A stretch of DNA of 64,000 nucleotides from an uncultured Verrucomicrobiota bacterium (GCA_903922605.1 CAIXUG010000083.1:20496-84495), one strand, 5' to 3'; counted from the stretch's first letter, positions 38,823 to 50,500 are shown. Notes: a model not told the origin generated them from the letters alone. Numbers and translations are program-made.

Positions 38823-41800
38823 TCAGCCAGCGTGGCGGATGCGGGTGAGCAGTTCATCCAGCCGTTTGGCTGAGGCGGGCTGGGCAGTGCCTAGTTCCTG
38901 CGCGAAGAGCGACACTTTGAACTCTTCCAGCAGCCAGCGGTACTCCGCTGCCGTACGGCGGCCCTCGTCCGATTTCGGCGGCGCGGCCTGCAATCGCGAC
39001 CACGCCTCCTGATACGGCGCGATCTGCCGGGCGCGCTCCTTTTCCTTCGGCGGGTTCGCCTCCGCGCGCTCGGCCCGCAGCAGGAGCGCCTTGAGGTAGC
39101 GGGAAAGATGATGCAGGCGGGCGAAGGGCGTCGCTTCGAGAAAGCGCCGGGGTACCAGAGCCACGAGTTCGGCGGCGAGGGGATTGGTGCTCGCACCCGC
39201 TGGTGTTTGTCCGAGCTGACGCAGGTCACTCAGAGTGCGCGGTTTGGCTACCGGCGTGGCCGCGGGCGTCGTGGAGCCCACCCGTTGTCGCACCTGCCGC
39301 CGCAATTCTAGGATACCTCCGACCCGGTCAATCAGCTGCATGGCGAGCCCCGCCAATTGCTGGCGTGTCTCCTCGACGGCCGCGCGGAACTTCGCCTCGG
39401 TCAGCGGCGTGGGTGCCGCTTCGGGTAGGACGTGCCGCTTGAGGCAAAGTAGTGCCGTCTCACGCAGCTCGTCGCCGGCGCCGCCGCATTCCGCGTAGAG
39501 TGAATCATGGCGGACGAGCGCGCGCAGATCACGCTCCAGCCAGGCGAAATCCTTCAGCAGCGCAAGTTCCACCAGCCGTCCCACGCCGCCGATGCTGGCC
39601 TCGCGCGCGGCGGCCTGACTGCGGAAGAGCCGCACGCAAACGCCACCGTCCTCGAGCACCAGTCCCGGCCACGCGTACACGGGCAGGCTGGTGTCCGCAT
39701 TCACGGTGATGCGTTCGGGGAGATCACCGAAGTTCCACCCGGTCACCGCCGGCCGTTCCCACTGCTGGGCAGCCTTTCGCCAGGCCGGGTCTTGAGTGGC
39801 GGTGGGTGGAGCTTGCACCGCCGCCTTGGCGACCTTGTCGCGCAGTTCTCCCAGGTCGCGCCCGGAGACGATGGTCTTGCGGTCCGCACCGACGAGTTCG
39901 TAGCGCGGCCGAAGATGTGCAGGCAACGCCTCGGGCCGCCACGAGGTTACCGGCACTTCGACCGCGTAGCGTTCGTGGATGAAGCGGCTGAGCGCCTGCG
40001 TCAGCGAGGCGGCTCCGATCGGCAGCTCGCGGACGATCTCCGCGACCTTCGGCCCGAAAGGCTGCAACTCCCGGCGCAAGGCCTTGGGCAGCGAGCCAAG
40101 CAGCTCGGTGATCTGCTCGGTGCGAAGGCCGGGTACGGACCACTCCAAGCTCGCACCGGGCGTCGAGCGGACCATTTCGGCCGGTAGCTTGATCGTCACG
40201 CCATCCCAATCCTCGCCTGGCGCGTAGGCATAGGTGAGCGCGATGGGCTGGCCGCCGACCGCGACCGCATCCGGAAACGCGTGTGCGTCGTAATGCAGCG
40301 CAAGATCCCCCACGAGATCCGTCTCCTCGGCGAAGAGCGCCGCCGCGGCCTTCGCGTCGTGCAGGAAGCGGTTCAGCTCGTCACGCGACGACACCTGCTC
40401 GAGCTGCTTCGCGTAAAATTTGAACAGCGCCTCGTCGAGGTCGCCGAGATCGTAGCGGCGCACCCGTGTCTGCCAGTTCTCGATCTTCTGGCGCACGGCC
40501 CGGTTGTGCTCGAGAAAACGATACTGGGGTGGAAAGGCCACCGGACTGGGCGCGGCGGGCGTTAGCAGGCTCCGGCGCATCTCCGCGCGCTCGTCCTTGG
40601 CGTCGCCTTCGTCGTCGGTGTGCCGGCCCCCGGAGCCGGCCATCAGTTCCTCCTCGACCAGGGCCGCACGGATGAAGATCGCCGTGGCCTCCTTGGGATA
40701 GAGATTGCCGAACGCCACCTTCCGCCGGCGCACGTCGAGGCCGTGCAGCGTGGTCACTTCCTCGGCGAGCACGCGGCCGGCGGTCGCGCTCCATTGCGGA
40801 TTGAGTAGTGTTATCTTGCAGAGGTGCGGGGCGAGTTCGGCGATCCACTCCGGATCGATGCCTCCGAGGGTCCGCGCGAAGAGCTGCGAGGTCTCGACGA
40901 TCTCGCCAGCCACGATCCATTCCGGCTGCGAGGACTTGGGCTTGGGTGGGGCACCTTTCTCCGCCCGGGCCTGGCGTCCCTTTACCGGCCGCTCGCCGCG
41001 TTCATAGAGGGCCGAGCCGGGGAAGACCGCCAGCAGTCGATTACCCGAGGTCTTGAAGACATTGCGTTCCTCATGCCTGGCGACGTGTCCGAGCAGGCCG
41101 GTGAGGATCGAGCGGTGGATGGCCGCGTAATCGGCGTTGCTCTCGTTGAGCTTCACCGTCGCGACGTTCTCCAGTGCGCCGTGGAGCTGCGCGTGCAGGT
41201 CCTGCCACTCGCGCATGCGGGTGTAGCTGAGGAAGTGCTGTCGGCAGAACTTCCGCCGAGCACCCTGCGTGCGGATGGATTCCCACTGGTCGTGGACGGC
41301 GTCCCAGATGTTCAGGAGCGCGAGGAAATCCGACTGCGGATTGCTGAAGCGCTTGTGGGCGGCATCCGCCGCTTCGCGCTGATCGAGCGGGCGTTCGCGC
41401 GGGTCCTGGATGCTCAGACCGGCGGCGATGATCAGCAGTTCGCGCGTGGCGTGCTCGTGCTGCGACTGGAGCAGCATCCGACCGAGCGTCGGATCGATCG
41501 GCAGCCGTGCGAGCTGCTGGCCCAGCGCGGTCATCTCGCGCCGCTCGTCGAGCGCGCCCAGCTCCTGCAACAGCACAAAGCCGCTCGCGATGGCGGTGGG
41601 TGTGGGCGGGTTGACGAAGGGGAATGTCTCAATGTCGCCGAGCCGGAAGGCCATCATCCGCAGGATCACCTCCGCGAGATTGGACCGCTGGATTTCCGGC
41701 TGCGTGTAAGGCGGACGCGCGTTGAAATCCTCCTCGGAATAGAGGCGGATGCAGATGCCATCCGACACGCGGCCGGCGCGGCCCTTGCGCTGGTTCGCGC

Positions 41801-42995
41801 TGCTCTGCGAGACGGGCTCCACCGGCAGGCGCTTGGTGCGGGTGCGCGGATTATAGCGGCTGATGCGGGCGAGGCCGGCATCCACGACGTAGCGGATGCC
41901 GGGGATCGTCAGCGAGGTCTCCGCGATGTTGGTCGCGATGATCACCTTGCGGAGGGAAGAGGAGGCGAAGACCCGCTGCTGGTCGCCCGCGCTCAGTCGG
42001 CCGTAAAGCGGAATGATCTCAGCGTCGCCGCCGAAGCGTCCCTGCAGCAGGTCGCCCGTTTCGCGGATGTCGCGCTCGCCCGGCATGAAGATGAGCACGT
42101 CACCTTCGGAGGACTCGTAGAGGATGCGTTCGACGGCGCGTGCGGCTGCTTCGATGAAAGTGACGTCGCCTTCATTGGCATCGTCCTCGTCCTCGCCGGC
42201 CTTGCCCTGACCGAACGGCGAGTAAACAACCTCCACGGGGAACATCCGGCCTGACACCTCGATGATCGGCGCGTCGTCGAAGTGTCGCGAGAATGCCGCC
42301 GTATCGATCGTGGCCGAGGTGACAATGAGCTTCAGGTCGGCCCGGCGCTTCAGGAGGCCCTTCAGGTAGCCGAGCAGGAAGTCGATGTTCAGGCTGCGCT
42401 CGTGGGCCTCGTCGATGATGAGAGCGTTATAGTCCGACAGATCCGGGTCACCCTGCGTCTCCGCGAGCAGGATGCCGTCGGTCATCAGCTTGATGTACGT
42501 CTCCGGGCTCGACCGGTCGTCGAAGCGTATCTTGCAGCCGACTTCGCGGCCCCAGTTCACCCCGAGTTCCTCCGCGATACGCTGGGAGATGGACAGGGCG
42601 GCAACGCGGCGCGGCTGGGTGCAGCCGATCTTCGCCTCAATGCCCAGGCCGGCCTCAAGGCACATCTTGGGGATCTGGGTCGTCTTGCCCGAACCGGTCT
42701 CGCCCGCGATGACCACGACCTGATGGGCGCGGATGGCGGCGATGATGTCGTCCTTGCGCGCCGTGATGGGCAGGTCCGGCGCGTAGGTGACCGCCGGCAC
42801 ATGCACGCGCCGCAGCTCACGCATTTCGGCCGACTGCCGGGCCTGCACCAACAAGCGCTCCAGCACCGCATCGTGGCGTTCCGCGTGGTGGTGGTCGCGC
42901 AACAGCCGCACCAGCCGCGAGCCCAGGCGCACCCAGTCGTGCGTCAGGCAGCGCGGCAGGAGCGCCTTCAGTTCATCAATGCGTGCGTCAACCAT
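38823..42995 (-). CDS. hrpA: DEAH-box ATP-dependent RNA helicase HrpA
   Basis: The 1390-residue helicase has motif I GETGSGKTTQIPKMCLEAG, motif II IIDEAHERSLNIDFLLG, motif III VTSATIDTAAFSRHF, then ATNIAETSLTIPGIRYVVDA and QRKGRAGRVSDG. The HA2, OB-fold and the long C-terminal DUF3418 region of HrpA follow (LPAHLRPRYELVGADRKTIV). The length is close to the 1300 of E. coli HrpA. HrpA acts on mRNA and in stalled-ribosome rescue. It is convergent with the ThuA gene. Confidence 0.94.
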   Translation of the reverse strand: MVDARIDELKALLPRCLTHDWVRLGSRLVRLLRDHHHAERHDAVLERLLVQARQSAEMRELRRVHVPAVTYAPDLPITARKDDIIAAIRAHQVVVIAGETGSGKTTQIPKMCLEAGLGIEAKIGCTQPRRVAALSISQRIAEELGVNWGREVGCKIRFDDRSSPETYIKLMTDGILLAETQGDPDLSDYNALIIDEAHERSLNIDFLLGYLKGLLKRRADLKLIVTSATIDTAAFSRHFDDAPIIEVSGRMFPVEVVYSPFGQGKAGEDEDDANEGDVTFIEAAARAVERILYESSEGDVLIFMPGERDIRETGDLLQGRFGGDAEIIPLYGRLSAGDQQRVFASSSLRKVIIATNIAETSLTIPGIRYVVDAGLARISRYNPRTRTKRLPVEPVSQSSANQRKGRAGRVSDGICIRLYSEEDFNARPPYTQPEIQRSNLAEVILRMMAFRLGDIETFPFVNPPTPTAIASGFVLLQELGALDERREMTALGQQLARLPIDPTLGRMLLQSQHEHATRELLIIAAGLSIQDPRERPLDQREAADAAHKRFSNPQSDFLALLNIWDAVHDQWESIRTQGARRKFCRQHFLSYTRMREWQDLHAQLHGALENVATVKLNESNADYAAIHRSILTGLLGHVARHEERNVFKTSGNRLLAVFPGSALYERGERPVKGRQARAEKGAPPKPKSSQPEWIVAGEIVETSQLFARTLGGIDPEWIAELAPHLCKITLLNPQWSATAGRVLAEEVTTLHGLDVRRRKVAFGNLYPKEATAIFIRAALVEEELMAGSGGRHTDDEGDAKDERAEMRRSLLTPAAPSPVAFPPQYRFLEHNRAVRQKIENWQTRVRRYDLGDLDEALFKFYAKQLEQVSSRDELNRFLHDAKAAAALFAEETDLVGDLALHYDAHAFPDAVAVGGQPIALTYAYAPGEDWDGVTIKLPAEMVRSTPGASLEWSVPGLRTEQITELLGSLPKALRRELQPFGPKVAEIVRELPIGAASLTQALSRFIHERYAVEVPVTSWRPEALPAHLRPRYELVGADRKTIVSGRDLGELRDKVAKAAVQAPPTATQDPAWRKAAQQWERPAVTGWNFGDLPERITVNADTSLPVYAWPGLVLEDGGVCVRLFRSQAAAREASIGGVGRLVELALLKDFAWLERDLRALVRHDSLYAECGGAGDELRETALLCLKRHVLPEAAPTPLTEAKFRAAVEETRQQLAGLAMQLIDRVGGILELRRQVRQRVGSTTPAATPVAKPRTLSDLRQLGQTPAGASTNPLAAELVALVPRRFLEATPFARLHHLSRYLKALLLRAERAEANPPKEKERARQIAPYQEAWSRLQAAPPKSDEGRRTAAEYRWLLEEFKVSLFAQELGTAQPASAKRLDELLTRIRHAG

Positions 42996-43229
42996 TTCGG
43001 GCCGCGCAGCATGACCGAAAAAACGGCCGAGGGAAATCCGGCAATGTGCCGCCGAACGGCGGGACCGTTGGCTGGCCGGGCCAGGTCGGTTGAAATTAGC
43101 CCTGCGCTCCAGCGTCGGGTGTGCTCAGTCATTCACGGAATGCCGACCGGGACGGCAGAACTCGCCGTCCCTTGCAACCCGTGATTGTCGTTTGAATCCC
43201 TCCGCAAGGCCGGACACGAGAGGTGCCGC

Positions 43230-43811
43230 CTATTTGAACATGACCTCGGCCTTGGGGTCGTCGTGGTAGACGGCGGTGTGGCCGGGTTCCCATTTGCCCT
43301 TCTTCAGATACTCCGCAGCAACCCCATAAGTGCCATCGGCGCGGATGATGGTGGTGGCCTTCACCTCGGTCACGCCGTCGGCCTCGCCCGTGACCCGTTC
43401 CAAGGTGGCGAACCTGTTTCCCGTAATGGTCAGGGTGCCTTCGGTTTCGTAACCGGACGTGGTAAAGTAGCGGTAGACGAGGCTGTTCTTTTCCTTGCTC
43501 CAGTAGATCAGGGTTTCGCCCCCGGAAGCGCCGTTGTTGATCGAGTGCAGGATGCGCACAGCCTCACCGTTCAGCGCCCGTTCCCAACGCGCGATGTCCT
43601 CAGCAGGCTTCTCTCCGGGCTTCTGCGCTCCGGGGGTCTTGAACTCGCCCCGCCACGTCTTGCCGAGCAGCGAACGGAGGGGTTCGAGATGGGCATTTAG
43701 CGGACCTGCCGTCGTATGGTCGGCAGCGGCAAGGCGCATGGTGAGCGCCAAAATGCCGCCCAGACAGGCGAGCCGAGCGATCATGCGGGCGAAGGCGGAA
43801 GATGAATTCAT
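43230..43811 (-). CDS. Secreted hypothetical protein (DUF1579-like pattern)
   Basis: The 193-residue product has a signal peptide (MIARLACLGGILALTMRLAA) and a lipocalin-like strand pattern (LRSLLGKTWRGEFKTPGAQK, GGETLIYWSKEKNSLVYRYF, YETEGTLTITGNRFATLERV). This recalls DUF1579 and related 'total mass/weighting' secreted proteins, but the match is only general. No enzyme motif is visible. It lies 124 bp downstream of the histidine kinase end. Confidence 0.6.
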   Translation of the reverse strand: MNSSSAFARMIARLACLGGILALTMRLAAADHTTAGPLNAHLEPLRSLLGKTWRGEFKTPGAQKPGEKPAEDIARWERALNGEAVRILHSINNGASGGETLIYWSKEKNSLVYRYFTTSGYETEGTLTITGNRFATLERVTGEADGVTEVKATTIIRADGTYGVAAEYLKKGKWEPGHTAVYHDDPKAEVMFK

Positions 43812-43935
43812 GGGAGGGTGCGTTGTGAGGTTCGATTGAAATCAGGCAGGCAGACCAGAGATTGGCTGCAAGCTGCCCATTTTCATCCGCGTTTCAAGCC
43901 GGATTCGTGAGGAACATTTTTCCGATCCGTACCGC

Positions 43936-46900
43936 TCAGGCTTGGATTTCTCCCTCAAGGTCAAAGTAGAAGGTCGCACCCTGATCCACGGCTGCCTCGG
44001 CCCAGATGCGTCCGCCGTGGCGTTGGATGATCCGCTGCACGATGGCCAGGCCGACGCCGGTTCCCTCGTAATCTTCCACCCGATGCAGGCGCTGGAACAC
44101 GCCGAACAGCTTGTCCACGTAACGCATGTCGAAGCCGGTGCCGTTGTCGCGCACAAAGTAGGTGCTCCGGCTGCCCTCCTGCCGGCAGCCCACCTCGATG
44201 ACCGCCGGCTTTCGGTCGCGGGTGTATTTCAGGGCGTTTGACAGGAGGTTGATCCAGACCTGCCGCAGCAGCGCAGGATCGCCCTGGCAAGGCGGCAGGG
44301 TGCCGATGTGCAGCTCCAACTGCCGGTTCCGTTGCTGGGGCTCCAGAATGGCCAGCGCCTCGCGCACCAGCAGCTCCGAATCCACCCGCTGCCGGCTCAC
44401 CGGCTGCCGGTTCAGGCGGGAGAAGCTGAGCAGATCATCAATCAGGTTGCCCATGCGTTGCGCCCCCTGCCGGATGGTCTTCAGGTATCGCCGGCCATCC
44501 TCGGACAGCACCGGGCCGCATTCTTCCAGCAGGGCCTGGGAAAATCCATCCACCGCCCGGAGTGGCGACCTCAAGTCATGCGATACGGTGTACGTGAACG
44601 CTTCCAGCTCCCGGTTGGAGGCTTCAAGCTGGGCGGTACGATCGAGGACTTTCTGCTCCAGTTCGGAGTTGAGCCGCAGGATTTCGGCTTCCGCCTGCTT
44701 GCGGGCGGTGATGTCGGTGGTGGTCAGGAAGGCCAGTGACTTGCCGGTGGCATAAGTCACTACCGAGCCGGCGTAGCTGAAGATCCGTTCCCAATGCTGG
44801 TCCAGCCGTCGCACGCGCAGTTCCAGTCCACGCAACGATTCGCCACGACGGACCCGCGCCAATGGCCATTCGCTAGGCGGCAACACCGGGCCATTCAAGG
44901 TGGAAATCTCGAAGAGGTTCGGGAAATTGGTATGCTGGTGGCGGCCCTCATCCGGGCTGGAAAACCCGATCAGCTTCAGCCCGGCCGCGTTCCAGTGCAG
45001 CAGGCTGCCGTCGAGCTCCGCAATGACCAGACCCTCGGTAAGATTTTCCGCGACCGCGTGCAACCGGGCCTGGCTTTCCTGCAACGCCGCTTCCACCCGT
45101 TTGAGTTCGGTGATGTCCACCGTCACGGCCAGCACCGCCGGCTCCTGGGTTTCCAGGTCCCGGAACGGTATCTTGGTGGTTTGCAGTATGTGGGTGACAC
45201 CTTTCGCCGAGGTGAAGGTTTCGTACGGGATGAACTTGGATTGGCCGCTGTCGATGACCTCCCGATCCGCTTCCAGATAAAGCTGTGCCTCCGTCGCGTT
45301 AGGCGTCAGCTCGAGCTGGGTTTTGCCTTCGATCTCCGCCGGTGTTCGTCCGAAATGGTTGGCCAGGGCCTGGTTGACCAGCAGAAAGCGGCCATCGCGG
45401 TCCTTGGCGAAGATGGAGATGGGCACCAGGTTGATGATCTGCCGGAGCTGCTCCTCATTGCGCGCGAGCGTGGCGATGGCCCGCTCCAGTTCCACTGTTC
45501 GCTCCTGCACCCGCCGTTCCAGTTCGTCGTTGGTCTCACGGAGCGACGCCTCCATCCGCCTCAGCTCGGTCACGTCCCGGGCCGTGGCATACATCAGCCC
45601 GCCTGGCTGGGGCGTTGACCGCCAGGACAACACGCGCCAGGAGCCGTCCTTGTGCCGGTAACGGTTGTCGAAGCGCAGCACCTTCTCACCCCGCACCACC
45701 TGCCGCTCAACCTCACGCAGGGTGGCGGCCTGGTCATCCGGATGGACGAGTTCGATATAGGGTTGGGACAGGAACTCCGCCACGCTCCAGCCAAGAATGT
45801 CGGTGATGGCGGGGCTCACCCGCTTGAAATAGCCATCCGCGCTCGCAATGCAGAGAACATCAAGCGACAGCGTAAAGAAGCGGTCCAGCTCGCCCATGGC
45901 GGCCGCCAGCTTCAACTCGGCCGCCCGCTCCTCGCTGACATCCCGGAACACCAGCACCACGCCCAAAATGCGCCCGTCCGCATCGCGGATCGGCGCCGCG
46001 CTGTCGGCGATGGCGCGCCGGCTGCCATTCCGTTCAATGAGCACAGTGTGGTTGGCCAGTCCCTGGATTTCGCCTGTCGCCAGCACGTCAGCCACCGGAA
46101 TCGTCGCCGGCGCTCCGGTTTCCTCATGGACGATATGGAACACCTCGGCCACCGGCCGGTTCTGTGCCTCGGCCTGCTTCCAGCCGGTGAGCTCCTCCGC
46201 CACCCGGTTCATGCGGGTGATGTTCCCTTTCGTGTCGGTGGCCAGCACTGCGTCCCCGATGGACTGCAAGGTCACGGCGAGACTTTCCTCGCTGCGGCGG
46301 AGCGCCCTTTCGGCTTCCTGGCGGACCGCATCCGACCGGTAGAGCAGGACGGAAATCCACCAGATCACGAGGGTGAAGACGAAGCCGTTCAGAAAGAAGA
46401 ACAGCCAGCGGGCAAACTCGGCGTTGTAAAATCCCGCCTTGCGGCAGACGACGGTAAACAGGGCATTTGCCAGGGGAATGATCGTGGGGGCCAGCAACAG
46501 TCGCCGGGCGACGACGCCACCCGGGGTCGAACTCGTGATGATCTGGATCAGACCCCGGTCGGGGCGGGCGCAGAGTAGCCCCGTACCCAGAAACACAAAG
46601 AACAGGGCCGTGTGCAGGGCCGTGACCGTGTTGGGCAGCAAAGACTGCCAGCCGTAGAAATAAGGCACGTTGCACGCGTAACCAACCAGGGCCAGCAGGG
46701 AGATCTGGATCGGAATGACCATCAGCAGGTCCACCGGCCACCGGCCCAGCCGGGTTCGCACGTCCAGCAGCAGCAGAGAAAGGCCAAGGCACAGAAAGTT
46801 GACCGCCGAGAGGATCGAAGGACGCCCGGGAACCGGTCCGCCCAAGGCGAGTGTGCTTTGCCCGAAGAAAAGCTGGTCAATGCGTGGGTTCCAGCCCCAG

Positions 46901-47196
46901 AGGGATTCCCCAAAGGTGAGCCCCCCTAGCAGCGCGACGAGAAACGCGAGGGCCTGCCCGGCCCTACGCCTTGCGGGCCCTGCCTCGGCGTTGCTCAGCA
47001 GCCACAGTGACAGTCCCGACAGAAGGAAGCCGACGGCGGTGTTGGGTACCATCTGCGGGAACCCTGGCAAAACGCTTTTCAGTGCGGAGATGTCAAACGC
47101 CCAGCCCAGCTGCACCAATCCGCCTGCCAACGCCGTCCAAGCGCCCACCACGCGGGAGAACCTGCTTGGCCATGGTCGGTTAGCAGATTCGCTCAT
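43936..47196 (-). CDS. Membrane-bound multi-PAS sensor histidine kinase
   Basis: The 1086-residue protein has a membrane region of about eight helices in the first ~280 residues, then four PAS/PAC domains (around TLQSIGDAVLATDTKGNITR, LSLDVLCIASADGYFKRVSP, LVPISIFAKDRDGRFLLVNQ and AENLTEGLVIAELDGSLLHW) joined by coiled coils. The kinase core has the H-box TYTVSHDLRSPLRAVDGF, N-box NLLSNALKYTRD, G1 VRDNGTGFDMRY, F-box FGVFQRLHRVEDYEG and G2 GTGVGLAIVQRI. The core is of the phytochrome-associated type, with no receiver domain. No response regulator lies next to it. Its start overlaps a doubtful upstream ORF by ATGA. Confidence 0.88.
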   Translation of the reverse strand: MSESANRPWPSRFSRVVGAWTALAGGLVQLGWAFDISALKSVLPGFPQMVPNTAVGFLLSGLSLWLLSNAEAGPARRRAGQALAFLVALLGGLTFGESLWGWNPRIDQLFFGQSTLALGGPVPGRPSILSAVNFLCLGLSLLLLDVRTRLGRWPVDLLMVIPIQISLLALVGYACNVPYFYGWQSLLPNTVTALHTALFFVFLGTGLLCARPDRGLIQIITSSTPGGVVARRLLLAPTIIPLANALFTVVCRKAGFYNAEFARWLFFFLNGFVFTLVIWWISVLLYRSDAVRQEAERALRRSEESLAVTLQSIGDAVLATDTKGNITRMNRVAEELTGWKQAEAQNRPVAEVFHIVHEETGAPATIPVADVLATGEIQGLANHTVLIERNGSRRAIADSAAPIRDADGRILGVVLVFRDVSEERAAELKLAAAMGELDRFFTLSLDVLCIASADGYFKRVSPAITDILGWSVAEFLSQPYIELVHPDDQAATLREVERQVVRGEKVLRFDNRYRHKDGSWRVLSWRSTPQPGGLMYATARDVTELRRMEASLRETNDELERRVQERTVELERAIATLARNEEQLRQIINLVPISIFAKDRDGRFLLVNQALANHFGRTPAEIEGKTQLELTPNATEAQLYLEADREVIDSGQSKFIPYETFTSAKGVTHILQTTKIPFRDLETQEPAVLAVTVDITELKRVEAALQESQARLHAVAENLTEGLVIAELDGSLLHWNAAGLKLIGFSSPDEGRHQHTNFPNLFEISTLNGPVLPPSEWPLARVRRGESLRGLELRVRRLDQHWERIFSYAGSVVTYATGKSLAFLTTTDITARKQAEAEILRLNSELEQKVLDRTAQLEASNRELEAFTYTVSHDLRSPLRAVDGFSQALLEECGPVLSEDGRRYLKTIRQGAQRMGNLIDDLLSFSRLNRQPVSRQRVDSELLVREALAILEPQQRNRQLELHIGTLPPCQGDPALLRQVWINLLSNALKYTRDRKPAVIEVGCRQEGSRSTYFVRDNGTGFDMRYVDKLFGVFQRLHRVEDYEGTGVGLAIVQRIIQRHGGRIWAEAAVDQGATFYFDLEGEIQA

Positions 47197-47513
47197 GGGT
47201 CAACCCTCATTGGTATGGTGCCGATGCCATCAGGAAACCGACGAAAGACGGCGTCGGCATTCCTGGATGACTGGACCAGAGACTTATAGGCTCGGGATAC
47301 CGCTTCGCGCAATACGGGCCTGAACGGAAGACTCCGGTCCGGCGGCCAGTTTGTCATCCGGAGCCACGGCTTCATACGGGACATCGGCGAGTTCCGGGGT
47401 GGCTTAAGCTCGACAACGAGCTCGGCGATGATTGCCATTACGGAAAAGGAAGCGCTTATTCTGCCAACGAAGGTGAGTGGCGATGTTTTTTCGGACCGAA
47501 ATTCCAATGGCAA
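47193..47513 (-). CDS. Doubtful small ORF upstream of the histidine kinase
   Basis: A 106-codon minus-strand frame (MPLEFRSEKTSPLTFVGRIS...) ends with an ATGA overlap at the kinase start. It contains no recognisable domain, and its translation is Arg/Pro/Ser-rich. The region between the kinase and the divergent helicase gene (47197-47585) otherwise holds only promoter space. I list it because the overlap is suggestive, but it may be chance. Confidence 0.25.
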   Translation of the reverse strand: MPLEFRSEKTSPLTFVGRISASFSVMAIIAELVVELKPPRNSPMSRMKPWLRMTNWPPDRSLPFRPVLREAVSRAYKSLVQSSRNADAVFRRFPDGIGTIPMRVDP

Positions 47514-47585
47514 GTGTCCACCTGCCTGGTGCCATGATCATTGATTCGGGAGCGTTTTCGTCCTAATTGAGCTTGGCACCGAACT

Positions 47586-50500
47586 ATGACCGACCAGTCA
47601 GCAGCGCAGCCGATGCGGGAGCGGCTGACCAGGCTCTTTGAGTTTCTCAAGGCTTTTACGGACCTGCGTTTTCCGCCGGTTTGTGACGTCGCCCAGCAGC
47701 CCCACTCGTTTTGGCTGAAAGATCTGCCCGCCCATCTTTCGGTGGAACTGATCCGGGATGCTGGCACGACACAAGACCGGGAAGGGGACGGCGACATCGT
47801 GCTCCGGCTCACACGCCCCGAAACCAGCGCCTGCCCGCCACCCCCGCCGGCGTTGGTGGAATGGCTGAAGCCGGGCTGGCGCGAATTTCCTGGAGCGATT
47901 GAAATCCAGCCGACCCGCAATGGTTCCGGCCGGGGCGGCAAGACCCAGCTGGAGCAGTTCGAGGCGGACGCCCGCCGCACCTCGCTGCTGTGCAGTTGGA
48001 AGCAGGAACGCGAGCAGTGGGTTGTGAACGAGGCTCCGGCCCGCGCATCGCTGAAGCTGTTCCAGACGGTTTACGAGTGGTATGGCGTGCTCGAACGTGA
48101 GGGCGAGCGCATGGAGTTGCTCGTGGGCGACGGTCTGTTGCGGTGGACTCCGGAAAGCGGTGAAAAGTTTTCCCATCCGGTTCTGCTGCAGAAGCTGGAA
48201 CTCGAATTCGATCCGGAAAAGCCGCAGCCGCAGTTTGTCTTCCGCAAGCGGGAACAGCCGCCGGAGCTTTGCCTGGAGTTTCTGCGGGGGCTGCCCGGCG
48301 CGGATGTGGCCCAGCTGGCCCGCTGTGCCGATGAACTGAAGAAGGCGGAATTTGCCCCGCTGGGCGGCGATGACACGGAAGGCTTTTTTCGCCGCCTCAT
48401 CCAGGGGCTGTTCCCCGGCACGGGTCTGGCGGTTCCAGACCGGCGGGCCGGTTCCTCACCGGCTTCCGATGTCCCGGGGTCCGGTCAGCCACCCGGCGAA
48501 AGCCGTCCGGAGATTCAGCGTGAGCCGGTGCTCTTCATGCGCCAGCGGCGCACCGGGCCGGGAAATGTTTTCGATCGGATTCTGGAGGACCTGGCCAACC
48601 GCGAAACCTTCCCGCCGGCGATCCTGCAGCTGCTGGGACTGGGAGCATCGGTGACTGCGGTGGCGGGATCGCCGACGGAATCGCCACCCGGCGATCCGGC
48701 CTTCGGCAACGAGGATGATGAGGTGCTGCTGAGCAAGCCCGCCAATCGTGAGCAGCTCGAAATCGCCCGGCAGCTGGCCCGTCGCGACTGCGTGCTCGTG
48801 CAGGGGCCGCCGGGCACGGGCAAGACCCACACGATCGCCAACCTGCTTGGCCACCTGCTGGCGCAGGGCAAGCGTGTGCTGGTCACGGCCCACACGCCGA
48901 AAGCGCTGCGCGTGCTCCGTCAGAAGGTGGTTGAACCGTTGCAGCCACTCTGCGTAAGCGTGCTTCAGAACGACCGGCAAAGTCAGGAGGAGCTCCAGTT
49001 TTCGATCCGGAAGATCAACGCCCGTCTCAGCGAGGATGACCGTCTTCTGGAACGCGACGCAGTGCGTTGCGCGCAGGAACGAAAACGCATTCTGGAGGCG
49101 TTGCGGGACGCCCGCCAAAAACTGCTGGATGCCCGGCAGGATGAGATCCGCGATGTCGTGTTCGGCGGCCAGTCGACGAGGCCCGTCGCGGCCGCCCGGC
49201 GGGTGAAGGAGGGCGTCGGGACGGACGACTGGATTCCCAGTCCCGTGACGCTCGGCGCGACGCTGCCGCTTGCCCACGCGGAAATCGCCGGGCTCTACCA
49301 GACGAACGCCCGGCTTTCCTTCGACGATGAACGCGAACTCGCCGGCTACCGGCCGGACTTGGCCGGTCTGCCGGCGCCCGGCGGGTTTCGCAGTGTGGTG
49401 GAGGAGCTTCGGGGGCTCGAAGCGCAAAATCTCCGGCTGCGGGAGGAACTCTGGGACCCCGCCCTGGAACCGGAGGATCTGGCGGAGTTTGACCGGATGC
49501 TGGAACTCGCCAGCCGGACGATTAAGTTCCTGCGGGACAGCGCGCCCTGGCAGATGGAGGCCATTCAGGCCGGGCGCGACGGCGCGCAGGCGCGGCAGGT
49601 CTGGGAATCCCTGGCCGGACTGATTGAAACAACCTGGCGCGAGGTGCATGAGTGCCATGCCCTGGTCATGCAGCATGGGCCCGAGGTTTCCGACCCGCGC
49701 CCGCCACATGAGCTGCTGCCGATGGTGGAGGAAATCATCCTGTATCAGGAGGCGGGCAATTCGTTTGGCCTGCTGGCAAAGCTGACCCGGCGGCCTTGGT
49801 TCGAGTTCGCCGGCAAGGTCCGGGTGGGCGGCCGGGAGCTCCAGCTGGGGGATGGGAATCATCTGCGGGCGGTCCGGGCATTGCTGCGGATGCGGCTGCT
49901 GCGCGCGGAACTGGTGGCGAGATGGGGGCGCCAGATGGAGCGGCAGGGCGGCCTGGCCTGTGCGGAACTGGGCGACACACCGGAGCAGGTCTGCCGGCAG
50001 TTCGTGCCCCGCATCCTGACCTGCCTGGAATGGCACACCGTCACCTGGCAGCCGTTGGAAAACCAGTTCCGTCAGCTCGGTTTCCAGTGGGCCGGGTTTT
50101 TGGACGCCACCCCACCTGAATCCGGGAACAACGCCGCGCTTCGCCGGATTCGTGGCGCGGTGCTGGGCGAGCTCGGTCCCGTTCTCCAATCGCGCAGCGG
50201 ATGGCTGCGACGGCAGCGGCTGCTCGCGACGCTTCAGTCATGGCTCCAATTGATGCCTGAAGCAGGCGGTGTAGAGGCGGAGGCAACCGGGCGGTTACGG
50301 CAGGCGGTTCGGGATGCGGCTTCCGCCGACTATCAGTCGGCCCACGGAGAGCTGACGCGGCTGAAGAATCTCGAATGCGACCTGACGCAACGGGCTGATT
50401 TGCTCGTCCGGATGGAGTCGACAGCGCCGGCGTGGAAATCGGCAATTGAAAACCGGGCCGGCGGGCATGGCGGCTCGCAACCGCCCGGCGATCCGCACGC